Shown one piece after another: positions 1-5,416 of a stretch of DNA of 5,416 nt. The notes beneath the pieces are model-generated. The model saw only the letters and a program-made list of their open reading frames with translations, had not been told where the DNA came from and did no database searches. The stretch is taken from contig URWK01000103.1 in assembly GCA_900551505.1 (NCBI GenBank), forward strand, positions 1 through 5,416, in the 5' to 3' direction. The stretch comes from an uncultured Ruminococcus sp. (GTDB lineage: Bacteria; Bacillota; Clostridia; Oscillospirales; Ruminococcaceae). The translations under genes and the position numbers were made by a program. Each line of letters starts with the position of its first letter. The stretch's first letter is position 1.

Positions 1-27
1 CGTTACAAGTGCAATTTTCTTTTCCAT
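1..27 (-). CDS. 5' end of a gene cut by the window edge (possibly short-chain dehydrogenase/reductase)
   Basis: Only the first nine codons are present, reading M-E-K-K-I-A-L-V-T on the minus strand, and the gene continues beyond position 1. The start is well supported: an AGGAG ribosome binding site lies at 35-39, seven bases upstream of the ATG, and a promoter candidate precedes it. The basic start followed by a hydrophobic I-A-L-V-T strand is the usual opening of Rossmann-fold short-chain dehydrogenases of the FabG type, where it would continue into a TGxxxGIG cofactor loop. Nine residues cannot prove this, and other nucleotide-binding proteins begin similarly. That a gene starts here is fairly sure; the family is a guess. 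Confidence 0.6.
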
Positions 28-34
28 TTTAATT

Positions 35-39
35 CTCCT
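35..39 (-). promoter_or_regulatory. Ribosome binding site of the left-edge gene
   Basis: On the minus strand this reads AGGAG, seven bases before the ATG at 27-25. It is the main evidence that the nine visible codons are a real gene start. Confidence 0.7.
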
Positions 40-60
40 GTAAACTTCTGATATATTTAT

Positions 61-89
61 AATCTACCATATTTCAGGTTGAAAGTCAA
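61..89 (-). promoter_or_regulatory. Sigma-A-like promoter for the left-edge gene
   Basis: Minus strand: -35 TTGACT (89-84), a 17-base spacer, then -10 TAGATT (66-61), preceded by TGG, which fits an extended -10 (TGn). Transcription would start near position 54, giving a leader of about 27 bases. The site lies just downstream of the terminator of the preceding minus-strand gene, as expected for an independent unit. The -35 matches consensus at 5 of 6 positions and the -10 at 4 of 6. Confidence 0.55.
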
Positions 90-113
90 TTGGATATTTC
101 TTAGAATTGTTTG

Positions 114-150
114 AAAAAAAATCAGACTCCTTCAAATAAAGAAGTCTGAT
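114..150 (-). terminator. Rho-independent terminator of the dockerin/LRR gene
   Basis: On the minus strand an 8-bp stem (ATCAGACT at 150-143 paired with AGTCTGAT at 128-121) is extended, past one mismatch, by three further pairs around a six-base loop at 133-138. It is followed at once by seven T's (120-114). It begins 19 bases after the TAA of the minus-strand gene, so it is well placed to end that transcript. The A-run on the left makes it unidirectional. Confidence 0.9.
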
Positions 151-169
151 GCATATTTATGTAAAAGAT

Positions 170-2413
170 TTATTTATTTTTTAGGTAATCTCTCTTAAGT
201 TTCAGCAGGTCAAGGGCATTTATACTCCAGTCACCGTTGATGTCAAGTAACGATTTGTCAACTGCTGACAAGTTTGAGAAGCCGGCAAGGTTATTTTTGA
301 AAATCAGAATGTCTGAAGCCGATGAAACGCCGTCACCGTTAAAGTCGCCTTTGGAGAATACGGGACTTGAATTGTAATGAATCTTGAAATGGCCGTTCAA
401 ATACTCATCTACGGTCAAATCCGATTCGCTGCCTGCATAATAAAGGTCTGTAAAATTATAGATATAATTGAAATCTATAGGTTCGATTGATGTTACAGTT
501 TTAGGCATAATGTAAATTGCGTCTTTTTTGCCAATAGGATATGAAATAATTTCTGTTTTGTCCTTATTGTAAAGTACGCCGTTTTCGCTTGAGAAAGATG
601 AGTTGTTACCGACTACGTTAATATTTTCCAGGCTGCGAAGATTCTCAAACGCAAACATATCAATAGAGTTCAGACCGGAAGAAATATTCAAAGTTTTTAT
701 ATGTTCGCCGGAGATATAACCGAAATTCGTCATAGTGTCAGGCAATGTCAAAGTTTCCAGAGTTACAGGGATAATAAGAATTTCTGTCTGGTATTTATCG
801 TAAAGCACGCCCTTGTACATTGAGAGGTACTGACTGTCAGGGTCGATAGTGACTTTCACTAACTGAGGACAATTTGCAAACGCAGAAGAGATTTCCTTTA
901 CACTCTTTGGGATATCTATTTCTTTAAGGTTACTTTGAGAAAATGCCGCAGCCCTTATGTAGAGCAGAGATTTAGGAAGTTCGATGGATGTTGCACCAAA
1001 ATTTAAAAAACATTCCTGACCGATTTCTCTTAAATTTGCAGGCATTTTTATTTCTGTAAGGTTAGGGCAATAATAAAATGCCTGATAATCAAGCAATGTT
1101 ACACTGTCAGCCAAAGTTACTTTTGTAAGATTGTTGCACCAGGCAAAAGCGTCATTGGATATACTTGTTACGCCATCTTCAACAACAATTTCCTTTATAT
1201 ATTGAGCAAAAGAATACCAAGGAGTTTCGGCACAGTTTTTCTGTTGTAAAAATTCGGTCATGTCACCGGTGCCGCTTATTGTCATAAGCCCGTTTGAATC
1301 AAGTTTCCATGTAAGATTTTCACCACATACACCCATTGCGACAGGAGCTTCACAACTGTCTGTAGTCATATTATAGAAAGTCATGTAATTTTCTTTGGCA
1401 TATCTGTAAGCTTCTGTATTTTCATATCCGTGAATTACCATAATCTTCTCGTGAAAGTTAATACAGTTATCTTCCATATTTGTTACAGATTCGGGAATAT
1501 ATATGTCGCTCAAAGCAATTTCTTCCGGATTAGTTGTATAAATTGGCCAAAAAGCATTTTGACGGATAGTTTTTACAGTTGAAGGGACAGAATATGATTT
1601 GTTGTCATTCCCCATAGGGTATAATATAAGTTCTGTAAAATCCTTATTAAAAACCACACCGTCTTTAGATGCAAGATACTGATTTTCGGGGTCAACATTT
1701 ATCATCTTTACGGTATCGCTTGGGAAAATGCCCTTGGAGAAATCTGTAACGGGAACATTTTCAATAGTTGCAGGAATTTCAACGGTTTCGGGGCAATCTT
1801 CGTCAATCGAAATGACTACCGCATGGTCTTTATAAACAGCATAACGTACACTATTGGAATCAACGGTCTTACAATCACTTACATATATTGATTTATAAGG
1901 AGAGTAAGAAGAGCTTCCGTTATGTCCGTTATCTCCGCTGAAAGAAGCGTCATCAATGTTAATGCTACAAGTTATCTGTGAAACGTCTTCGTCAACAGGT
2001 TGTTCAGGAGTTTTGAAAGCAAGACTAAACAAACCGCCGGTTGTGAAATAGTCTGCATTTTTCAGTGAAACGGTGATTGTATGGTTAGTTTCGTCAACTG
2101 TTACATTTCCTTGTCCCTGCAATATGGAACTGCTGAGAAAAGTGAGTGAAGAAGTGTAGGAAATTGTAAATTCACTTTCCAGAAGATTTTTACAATCTGT
2201 GAGGCTTATTGTAAAAACCGCAGATTCTCCGTAAATATACATTTCACGAGGAACGGAAATGTCAACACTTGCAAGATAATCTCCATCAGTATCATCAGCG
2301 GATACAATTGTACTGGTTACTATATTATTACTGTTTTCAGCAATAGTTGCAGAAACAGGAATAATAAGGGCAGAACAAAGTATTGCACAGATGATTCTTT
2401 TTTTCAGATTCAT
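170..2413 (-). CDS. Secreted BspA-type leucine-rich-repeat protein with N-terminal cohesin-like domain and C-terminal type I dockerin
   Basis: A 747-residue exported protein with no visible enzymatic domain. Residues 1-25 form a signal peptide (N-L-K-K-R, a hydrophobic core, then S-A-T-I-A). Residues 46-178 look like a cohesin/CBM-type beta sandwich (FTISYTSSLTFLS, then TTGGLFSLAFK). Residues 186-320 and 405-655 are BspA/LRR_5-type repeats with the V-T-S-I-x-x-x-A-F pattern; between them, 363-388 holds the CGENLTWKLDSNGLMTISGTG element often seen in such proteins. Residues 688-744 are a type I dockerin with two calcium loops, D690-D701 and D724-D735. Known: dockerins bind cohesins of scaffoldins or cell-surface anchors. 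Inferred: the protein joins a cellulosome-like or surface complex and uses the LRRs for adhesion or binding. The start has a strong ribosome site eight bases upstream, and a strong terminator follows. It is a single-gene unit, divergent from the UPF0291 gene. The dockerin and LRRs are confident; the cohesin label is less so. Confidence 0.9.
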   Translation of the reverse strand: MNLKKRIICAILCSALIIPVSATIAENSNNIVTSTIVSADDTDGDYLASVDISVPREMYIYGESAVFTISLTDCKNLLESEFTISYTSSLTFLSSSILQGQGNVTVDETNHTITVSLKNADYFTTGGLFSLAFKTPEQPVDEDVSQITCSINIDDASFSGDNGHNGSSSYSPYKSIYVSDCKTVDSNSVRYAVYKDHAVVISIDEDCPETVEIPATIENVPVTDFSKGIFPSDTVKMINVDPENQYLASKDGVVFNKDFTELILYPMGNDNKSYSVPSTVKTIRQNAFWPIYTTNPEEIALSDIYIPESVTNMEDNCINFHEKIMVIHGYENTEAYRYAKENYMTFYNMTTDSCEAPVAMGVCGENLTWKLDSNGLMTISGTGDMTEFLQQKNCAETPWYSFAQYIKEIVVEDGVTSISNDAFAWCNNLTKVTLADSVTLLDYQAFYYCPNLTEIKMPANLREIGQECFLNFGATSIELPKSLLYIRAAAFSQSNLKEIDIPKSVKEISSAFANCPQLVKVTIDPDSQYLSMYKGVLYDKYQTEILIIPVTLETLTLPDTMTNFGYISGEHIKTLNISSGLNSIDMFAFENLRSLENINVVGNNSSFSSENGVLYNKDKTEIISYPIGKKDAIYIMPKTVTSIEPIDFNYIYNFTDLYYAGSESDLTVDEYLNGHFKIHYNSSPVFSKGDFNGDGVSSASDILIFKNNLAGFSNLSAVDKSLLDINGDWSINALDLLKLKRDYLKNK
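182..352 (-). other. Type I dockerin module (residues 688-744)
   Basis: There are two duplicated EF-hand-like segments. Loop 1 is DFNGDGVSSASD (D690, N692, D694, D701) and loop 2 is DINGDWSINALD (D724, N726, D728, D735), each followed by a helix (ILIFKNNL and LLKLKRDYL). Calcium ligands at loop positions 1, 3, 5 and 12 are intact in both. Residues at positions 10-11, which influence cohesin choice in characterised dockerins, are A-S and A-L. Loop 2 has W instead of the common G at position 6. Confidence 0.92.
1880..2278 (-). other. Cohesin-like beta-sandwich domain (residues 46-178)
   Basis: The segment is rich in alternating hydrophobic strands. It has the order seen in cohesins: an opening V-D-I-S-V strand, FTISYTSSLTFLS (compare the cohesin pattern F-x-L-x-Y-D-P-x-x-L), a N-H-T-I-T-V-S strand, then TTGGLFSLAFK, matching the G-x-L-x-x-L-x-F-K strand, and a closing strand near 170-178. 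This is assigned by pattern only; a related carbohydrate-binding or Ig-like fold is possible. Confidence 0.5.
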
Positions 2414-2421
2414 ATAAAATT

Positions 2422-2430
2422 CCCCCTTTT
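2422..2430 (-). promoter_or_regulatory. Ribosome binding site of the dockerin/LRR gene
   Basis: The minus strand reads AAAAGGGGG, eight bases before the ATG at 2413-2411. This fixes the start that gives a complete signal peptide. Confidence 0.75.
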
Positions 2431-2444
2431 TTATTTATATATTA

Positions 2445-2474
2445 AGTATAATATAATGTTAATATAAATTTCAA
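2445..2474 (-). promoter_or_regulatory. Candidate promoter for the dockerin/LRR gene
   Basis: Minus strand: -35 TTGAAA (2474-2469), an 18-base spacer, then -10 TATACT (2450-2445). Transcription would start near 2438, giving a leader of about 25 bases. The TTGAAA is tandemly duplicated (a second copy at 2480-2475), so the exact -35 is uncertain, and the surrounding A/T-rich sequence offers other -10 options. Confidence 0.5.
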
Positions 2475-2526
2475 TTTCAATACTTGAACAAAAAATTTCG
2501 GTATTATGATTAAAGTGAGATAATGT

Positions 2527-2555
2527 TTGACAATGTATGTAGTTTGTAGTATAAT
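2527..2555 (+). promoter_or_regulatory. Consensus sigma-A promoter for the UPF0291-HD hydrolase operon
   Basis: A perfect -35 TTGACA (2527-2532), a 17-base spacer and a perfect -10 TATAAT (2550-2555). The predicted start is near 2562, leaving a leader of only about 25 bases before the ATG at 2587. With no room for a riboswitch, strong constitutive expression is the simplest reading. No operator-like palindrome was seen over it. Confidence 0.85.
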
Positions 2556-2570
2556 TCAGACAACAATATA

Positions 2571-2578
2571 AAAGGGGG
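2571..2578 (+). promoter_or_regulatory. Ribosome binding site that decides the UPF0291 start
   Basis: The sequence AAAGGGGG ends two bases before an ATG at 2581 and eight bases before the ATG at 2587. The latter spacing is in the normal range and equals that of the divergent gene, so 2587 is preferred. Confidence 0.7.
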
Positions 2579-2586
2579 AAATGTCA

Positions 2587-2799
2587 ATGGAACAGAAAAA
2601 ATTGGACAGGATAAGCGAATTATACCGCAAATCAAAGACCGCAGAGGGCTTGACAGAAGAGGAAAAAGCCGAACAGAAAGCCTTGAGGGACGAATATAGA
2701 GCAGGCTTCAGAAGATGTTTGGTTTCGGAACTTGAAAATTGTGTTATAGTGGACGAACATGGAAATCGCAAAAAGGTAAAAGCCAAGGACGAAGAATAA
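2587..2799 (+). CDS. UPF0291 (DUF896) family small protein
   Basis: A 70-residue, highly charged cytoplasmic protein of the DUF896/UPF0291 family, whose best-known member is Bacillus subtilis YnzC. It shows the family pattern in order: L-D-R-I-S-E-L-Y-R-K-S-K (residues 6-17), G-L-T-E-E-E-K-A-E-Q (21-30), L-R-D-E-Y-R-A-G-F-R (33-42) and V-D-E-H-G-N (55-60). The N-terminal part should form a two-helix hairpin; the C-terminal tail is lysine-rich. No biochemical function is established. In Bacillus, ynzC lies in an SOS-controlled operon, but no LexA box is visible here. The start at 2587 is preferred over 2581 (two residues longer) because of ribosome-site spacing. It is the first gene after a consensus promoter, 16 bases before the HD-hydrolase gene, so the two are probably co-transcribed. 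Confidence 0.9.
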   Translation: MEQKKLDRISELYRKSKTAEGLTEEEKAEQKALRDEYRAGFRRCLVSELENCVIVDEHGNRKKVKAKDEE

Positions 2800-2800
2800 C

Positions 2801-2808
2801 AGAAAGGA
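2801..2808 (+). promoter_or_regulatory. Ribosome binding site of the HD-domain gene
   Basis: AGAAAGGA lies seven bases upstream of the ATG at 2816, inside the 16-base gap after the UPF0291 stop. It supports this start and translation from a shared message. Confidence 0.6.
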
Positions 2809-2815
2809 AATCATT

Positions 2816-3406
2816 ATGGGAGATATCGAAAAACTTAGAAAACAAATGGACTTCATTATAGAAATAGACAAGATGAAAAATATTTACAGACAAACACTTG
2901 TGCTTAACGAGGACAGGGCGGAAAATGATGCAGAACACAGCTGGCATTTGGCTATGATGGTGATGTTGCTTTCGGAGTATGCAAATGAGCCGATAGACGT
3001 GCTTCACACAATAAAAATGGTGCTTATACACGATATAGTCGAAGTCGATGCGGGCGACACTTATTGTTACGACAAGGAAGGTTACAAAGATAAGGCAGAA
3101 CGTGAAGAAAAAGCCGCTCAAAGATTGTTCGGAATGTTGCCCGAAGAACAGAGAAACGAATTGTACAGGCTTTGGAGGGAGTTTGAAGAATTTAAAACGC
3201 CTGAATCAAAGTTCGCAAATGCGGTTGACCGTTGTCAGCCTATGACCCTGAATTATAAAAAGGGCGGAATCTCCTGGAAGAAGCACGGCATAAAAAGTTC
3301 TCAGGTTTATGAACGCAACAAAAACATCGGTCAAGGTTCAGAACTTATCTGGCAGTATATGCAGGAAGTCCTTAAAGATGCAGAGGATAAAGGAATGTTT
3401 GAATAA
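2816..3406 (+). CDS. HD-domain phosphohydrolase, YfbR/HD_3-like (putative 5'-nucleotidase)
   Basis: A 196-residue soluble protein, close to the roughly 200 residues of E. coli YfbR, which removes the 5' phosphate from deoxynucleoside monophosphates. All metal ligands of the HD fold are present: H41 (in N-D-A-E-H-S-W-H), H72-D73 (in I-H-D-I-V-E) and D138 (in N-A-V-D-R). E76 and D81 match the catalytic Glu and Asp that follow HD in YfbR. R25 aligns with YfbR R18, but the next residue is Q26 rather than the Trp that packs against the deoxyribose, so a preference for deoxynucleotides cannot be assumed. A metal-dependent phosphohydrolase acting on nucleotides is likely; the substrate is inferred. 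It follows the UPF0291 gene closely and probably shares its promoter. No convincing terminator follows it. Confidence 0.88.
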   Translation: MGDIEKLRKQMDFIIEIDKMKNIYRQTLVLNEDRAENDAEHSWHLAMMVMLLSEYANEPIDVLHTIKMVLIHDIVEVDAGDTYCYDKEGYKDKAEREEKAAQRLFGMLPEEQRNELYRLWREFEEFKTPESKFANAVDRCQPMTLNYKKGGISWKKHGIKSSQVYERNKNIGQGSELIWQYMQEVLKDAEDKGMFE

Positions 3407-3458
3407 TGTGAAGCGGTTAAAAAATTAACAGAAAGATTATAAATGATTAAAGCCACTA

Positions 3459-3467
3459 TGCTATATT
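3459..3467 (+). promoter_or_regulatory. Possible extended -10 promoter for the LTA synthase gene
   Basis: TGCTATATT fits TGn followed by a 5-of-6 match to TATAAT. No good -35 is found 16-18 bases upstream. If used, transcription would begin near 3474, giving a leader of about 48 bases. Read-through from the upstream operon is the alternative. Confidence 0.35.
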
Positions 3468-3507
3468 ATTATCCGGGTTCAAAGAAAGTGTAAGAACAAA
3501 ACAGAGT

Positions 3508-3512
3508 GGAGG
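3508..3512 (+). promoter_or_regulatory. Ribosome binding site of the LTA synthase gene
   Basis: A perfect GGAGG core, nine bases before the ATG at 3522; it supports the assigned start. Confidence 0.75.
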
Positions 3513-3521
3513 CATAAGTCA

Positions 3522-5306
3522 ATGAAAGAACATGGCAAGTTCAGACAGCGGATTGATGCTATAAATGAAAAACGTGAAATCAATTCCACAAAGTACCGTA
3601 TGACAAATTTCTTGCTTACGGTTCTTTTTCCTGTTTTCATAGTTTCTATGGCAGAAATCAACCAAGGGAAATATGTGAGCAAGTTTATATTATTTGTAGC
3701 CGAAAAACCTACAATTTTTCTCTTTAATATCCTGCTTGCATCGGGAATATTCTATACCTTGCTTTACATATTCAAAAAGAGCTGGATAGCTTCAGCGATA
3801 GAGGGACTTTCGTATTTCACCCTCAGTATAGTTGAACTTTTCAAATACGGCACAAACGGAAATCACCTTATATTGACAGATATGAAGCTTGCAAAGAGCA
3901 TAAAGAGTTTAACATCATTTGCATATATAAAAATTACGCCTATGCTTTTAATTTATACGTTTATAGTGTTGGCGTACTTGTTTGCGGTGTTCTGGTTTAA
4001 TCCCAAAATCAACCCGAAGCCCCAAAAGAGAATTATTACTATTGCAAGTTGCCTGACAGCCTGCGTTTCGGTAATCGCAATACCATCCATCTCAATGCCG
4101 GTCTATTCATTCTTTGAGATAGACACCAGTGAGTCAAGTAATACATTCAAACTTAATGAAAAATTTGAAAACAACAGCTTTCTGGCATTTTTCGTTCAGA
4201 CAGCTTCGGAAAACTTTTCAAAGAGAATAGTTGAACCGAAAGATTACAATTCAGAAACTATTGATGAAATGCTCGAGGAAAACAGCGAAGACAACAAGAT
4301 TACAACACAAAACAAGCCGAATGTTATTGTTATCATGTCGGAATCGTTTGCGGATTTCAGAAGAATAGCGAAAGACCTTGAAACAGATGCTTATGACGGA
4401 TTTGACGAAACGGCAAAAGAAGGCTACAGCGGAACGGCAATTGTTCCGACTTTCGGAAGCTTTACGGTAAGAACGGAATTTGAACTTAATTTCGGATTGC
4501 CTGTTAAATCTCTTAATGACCCGAATATGCCACAAAGATTGCTGATTGACAGAGAACAGCCGACAGTTGCAAGATATTACAGCGACTTAGGTTACAAGAC
4601 CGCATATATACATACATTTCTGAGAAGTTTCTATGACAGGGACACAATATACAGCAATTTCGGATTTGATGAAATGTACTTTGAAGACAATCTTACAGTT
4701 CCGGTTGAGTATCGCAATTCCTATATTGATGACAGCGTTATTTTTAACCAGATAGAAAAGCTGCTTAAAGACAATGATGAGCCGATGTTTATTCACACTA
4801 CAACAATGCAGAATCACCAACCTTATAATCAGGGAAAAGACCCTGATGACGAGCTTGGAAATTATCTTGACGGCGTAAGTGATATGACAAAGGATTTCAG
4901 GGAATTTATAAATTATCTGAAAACCATTGATGAGCCTACGGTTGTCATGATGGTAGGCGACCATTACCCGTCATTCAAGGGTGAAGACAATATATATAAT
5001 CAGCTTGAAATAAACGGCGAAACTTGTTCAGTGCTTTATGAACAGCCATATCTCATCTGGACAAATGACAAAAAGGAAATTGACAGTTCAGTGATACCGA
5101 ACGAAAAAATTTCAACATTTTATCTTCCATATGTGCTTATGGATTCTATAGGCTTAAAGGAAGACAGCTTTGTTCAGACCATGCTTACGAAGATGAAAGA
5201 AGTTCCGGTATACTCAACGCATTATAATTCGGAAATCCCGAATGATGAAGAACTTGATATACTGACCTATGACAGAGTTTTAGGCGAGAATATCAGTGAT
5301 GATTAA
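3522..5306 (+). CDS. LTA synthase family protein (LtaS-like glycerol-phosphate transferase, sulfatase fold)
   Basis: A 594-residue membrane protein of the LtaS family. These enzymes move glycerol phosphate from phosphatidylglycerol onto a growing polyglycerol-phosphate chain on the outer face of the membrane. After a charged cytoplasmic N-terminus there are five hydrophobic segments (about 26-45, 61-84, 87-106, 136-158, 170-196), then a linker and an extracellular sulfatase-like domain from about 265. Motifs fit the family: metal ligand E274 (I-M-S-E-S), nucleophile T315 (F-G-S-F-T-V-R-T-E-F-E), R373 (Y-D-R-D), H432 (Q-N-H-Q-P-Y) and D480-H481 (V-G-D-H). Y371 stands where S. aureus LtaS has Trp354. 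Length is slightly below the roughly 650 of LtaS, and both ends look complete. It could be a primase-type or another phosphoglycerol transferase of the same family; the exact polymer cannot be told from sequence. It sits 115 bp after the HD gene, possibly with its own promoter. Confidence 0.93.
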   Translation: MKEHGKFRQRIDAINEKREINSTKYRMTNFLLTVLFPVFIVSMAEINQGKYVSKFILFVAEKPTIFLFNILLASGIFYTLLYIFKKSWIASAIEGLSYFTLSIVELFKYGTNGNHLILTDMKLAKSIKSLTSFAYIKITPMLLIYTFIVLAYLFAVFWFNPKINPKPQKRIITIASCLTACVSVIAIPSISMPVYSFFEIDTSESSNTFKLNEKFENNSFLAFFVQTASENFSKRIVEPKDYNSETIDEMLEENSEDNKITTQNKPNVIVIMSESFADFRRIAKDLETDAYDGFDETAKEGYSGTAIVPTFGSFTVRTEFELNFGLPVKSLNDPNMPQRLLIDREQPTVARYYSDLGYKTAYIHTFLRSFYDRDTIYSNFGFDEMYFEDNLTVPVEYRNSYIDDSVIFNQIEKLLKDNDEPMFIHTTTMQNHQPYNQGKDPDDELGNYLDGVSDMTKDFREFINYLKTIDEPTVVMMVGDHYPSFKGEDNIYNQLEINGETCSVLYEQPYLIWTNDKKEIDSSVIPNEKISTFYLPYVLMDSIGLKEDSFVQTMLTKMKEVPVYSTHYNSEIPNDEELDILTYDRVLGENISDD

Positions 5307-5320
5307 CCTATACAGATAGG
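5307..5320 (+). terminator. Short hairpin just after the LTA synthase stop
   Basis: CCTAT-ACAG-ATAGG forms a 5-bp stem with a four-base loop directly after the TAA. No T-run follows, because the sequence turns into the T-poor tail. It may be the base of a real terminator whose remainder is corrupted or lost, or chance. Confidence 0.2.
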
Positions 5321-5416
5321 GCGAGCCCCCCCAAACAAAAAAAAGGCGCCCCCCGCACGGCAAAACCAAGGAAAAATCGCAAAGCAGAAAACTAGGACGG
5401 CGGGGGACGAGCTACC
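5321..5416. other. Compositionally aberrant contig end, probable sequence artefact
   Basis: These 96 bases contain 37 A, 31 C, 25 G and only 3 T, about 58% GC, with runs of seven C, eight A, six C and five G. The rest of the window is AT-rich with abundant T. No credible coding region, RNA or repeat was seen. A low-quality read end or mis-assembled edge is the simplest reading. Confidence 0.65.

Noticed and set aside
2461..2560. LexA (SOS) box upstream of the UPF0291 gene, suggested by the SOS operon of Bacillus ynzC
   Set aside because: No CGAAC-N4-GTTCG-type palindrome is present in the divergent region; GAAC at 2486-2489 has no matching half-site.
2581..2586. ATG at 2581 as the start of the UPF0291 protein
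   Set aside because: It lies only two bases from the Shine-Dalgarno core, too close for normal initiation, whereas 2587 has eight bases.
2744..3121. 125-codon open frame on the minus strand opposite the UPF0291 and HD genes
   Set aside because: It lies antisense to two well-supported genes, has a Phe/His/Val-rich composition typical of reverse-complemented coding sequence, and matches no family I recognise.
3416..3429. GTTAA-AAAA-TTAAC hairpin after the HD-domain gene as a terminator
   Set aside because: The stem is only five A/T-rich pairs and no T-run follows, so it is too weak to call. Read-through into the LTA synthase gene remains possible.
4587..4964. 125-codon open frame on the minus strand inside the LTA synthase gene
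   Set aside because: It is fully antisense to the catalytic domain, with no recognisable motif; it is a by-product of codon bias in the real gene. The same holds for the shorter antisense frame at 4251-4535.
1..5416. CRISPR array, tRNA, rRNA, insertion sequence or defence system
   Set aside because: I saw no regularly spaced direct repeats, cloverleaf sequence, transposase motif or recognisable defence protein on either strand.

Overview
The window looks like a piece of an AT-rich, Gram-positive gut or rumen Clostridia genome, most likely Oscillospiraceae/Ruminococcus-like. The evidence is a secreted protein ending in a type I dockerin, BspA-type leucine-rich repeats, a five-helix LtaS-type lipoteichoic acid synthase, strong Shine-Dalgarno sequences, sigma-A-like promoters, and TAA stops in all four complete genes. 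The genus is an inference; no rRNA or other marker gene is present.

Layout. Positions 1-27 (minus strand) hold only the first nine codons of a gene running off the left edge, with its own ribosome binding site and a good promoter candidate. Positions 114-150 form a strong intrinsic terminator for the next minus-strand gene. Positions 170-2413 (minus) encode a 747-residue exported protein: signal peptide, cohesin-like beta domain, two blocks of BspA-type LRRs and a C-terminal dockerin. A 173-bp divergent intergenic region (2414-2586) carries a promoter candidate for each direction; the plus-strand one matches the sigma-A consensus exactly. Two plus-strand genes follow 17 bp apart: a UPF0291/DUF896 small protein (2587-2799) and an HD-domain hydrolase resembling the YfbR 5'-nucleotidase group (2816-3406). 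After a 115-bp gap comes a complete LtaS-family polyglycerol-phosphate synthase (3522-5306). The last 96 bases (5321-5416) contain only three T's and several C, A and G homopolymers, unlike the rest of the window, and look like a poor-quality contig end.

Function. The small UPF0291 protein and the HD hydrolase probably share one transcript; the HD protein likely acts on nucleotides in the cytoplasm. The dockerin protein and the LTA synthase both act outside the membrane (substrate- or surface-attached complexes, and cell-wall polymer synthesis), but they are separate transcription units and nothing shows a shared pathway. I see no CRISPR array, tRNA, rRNA, insertion sequence or defence system. 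The most interesting item is the cohesin-like/LRR/dockerin architecture, which could act as a non-catalytic adaptor in a cellulosome-like complex.
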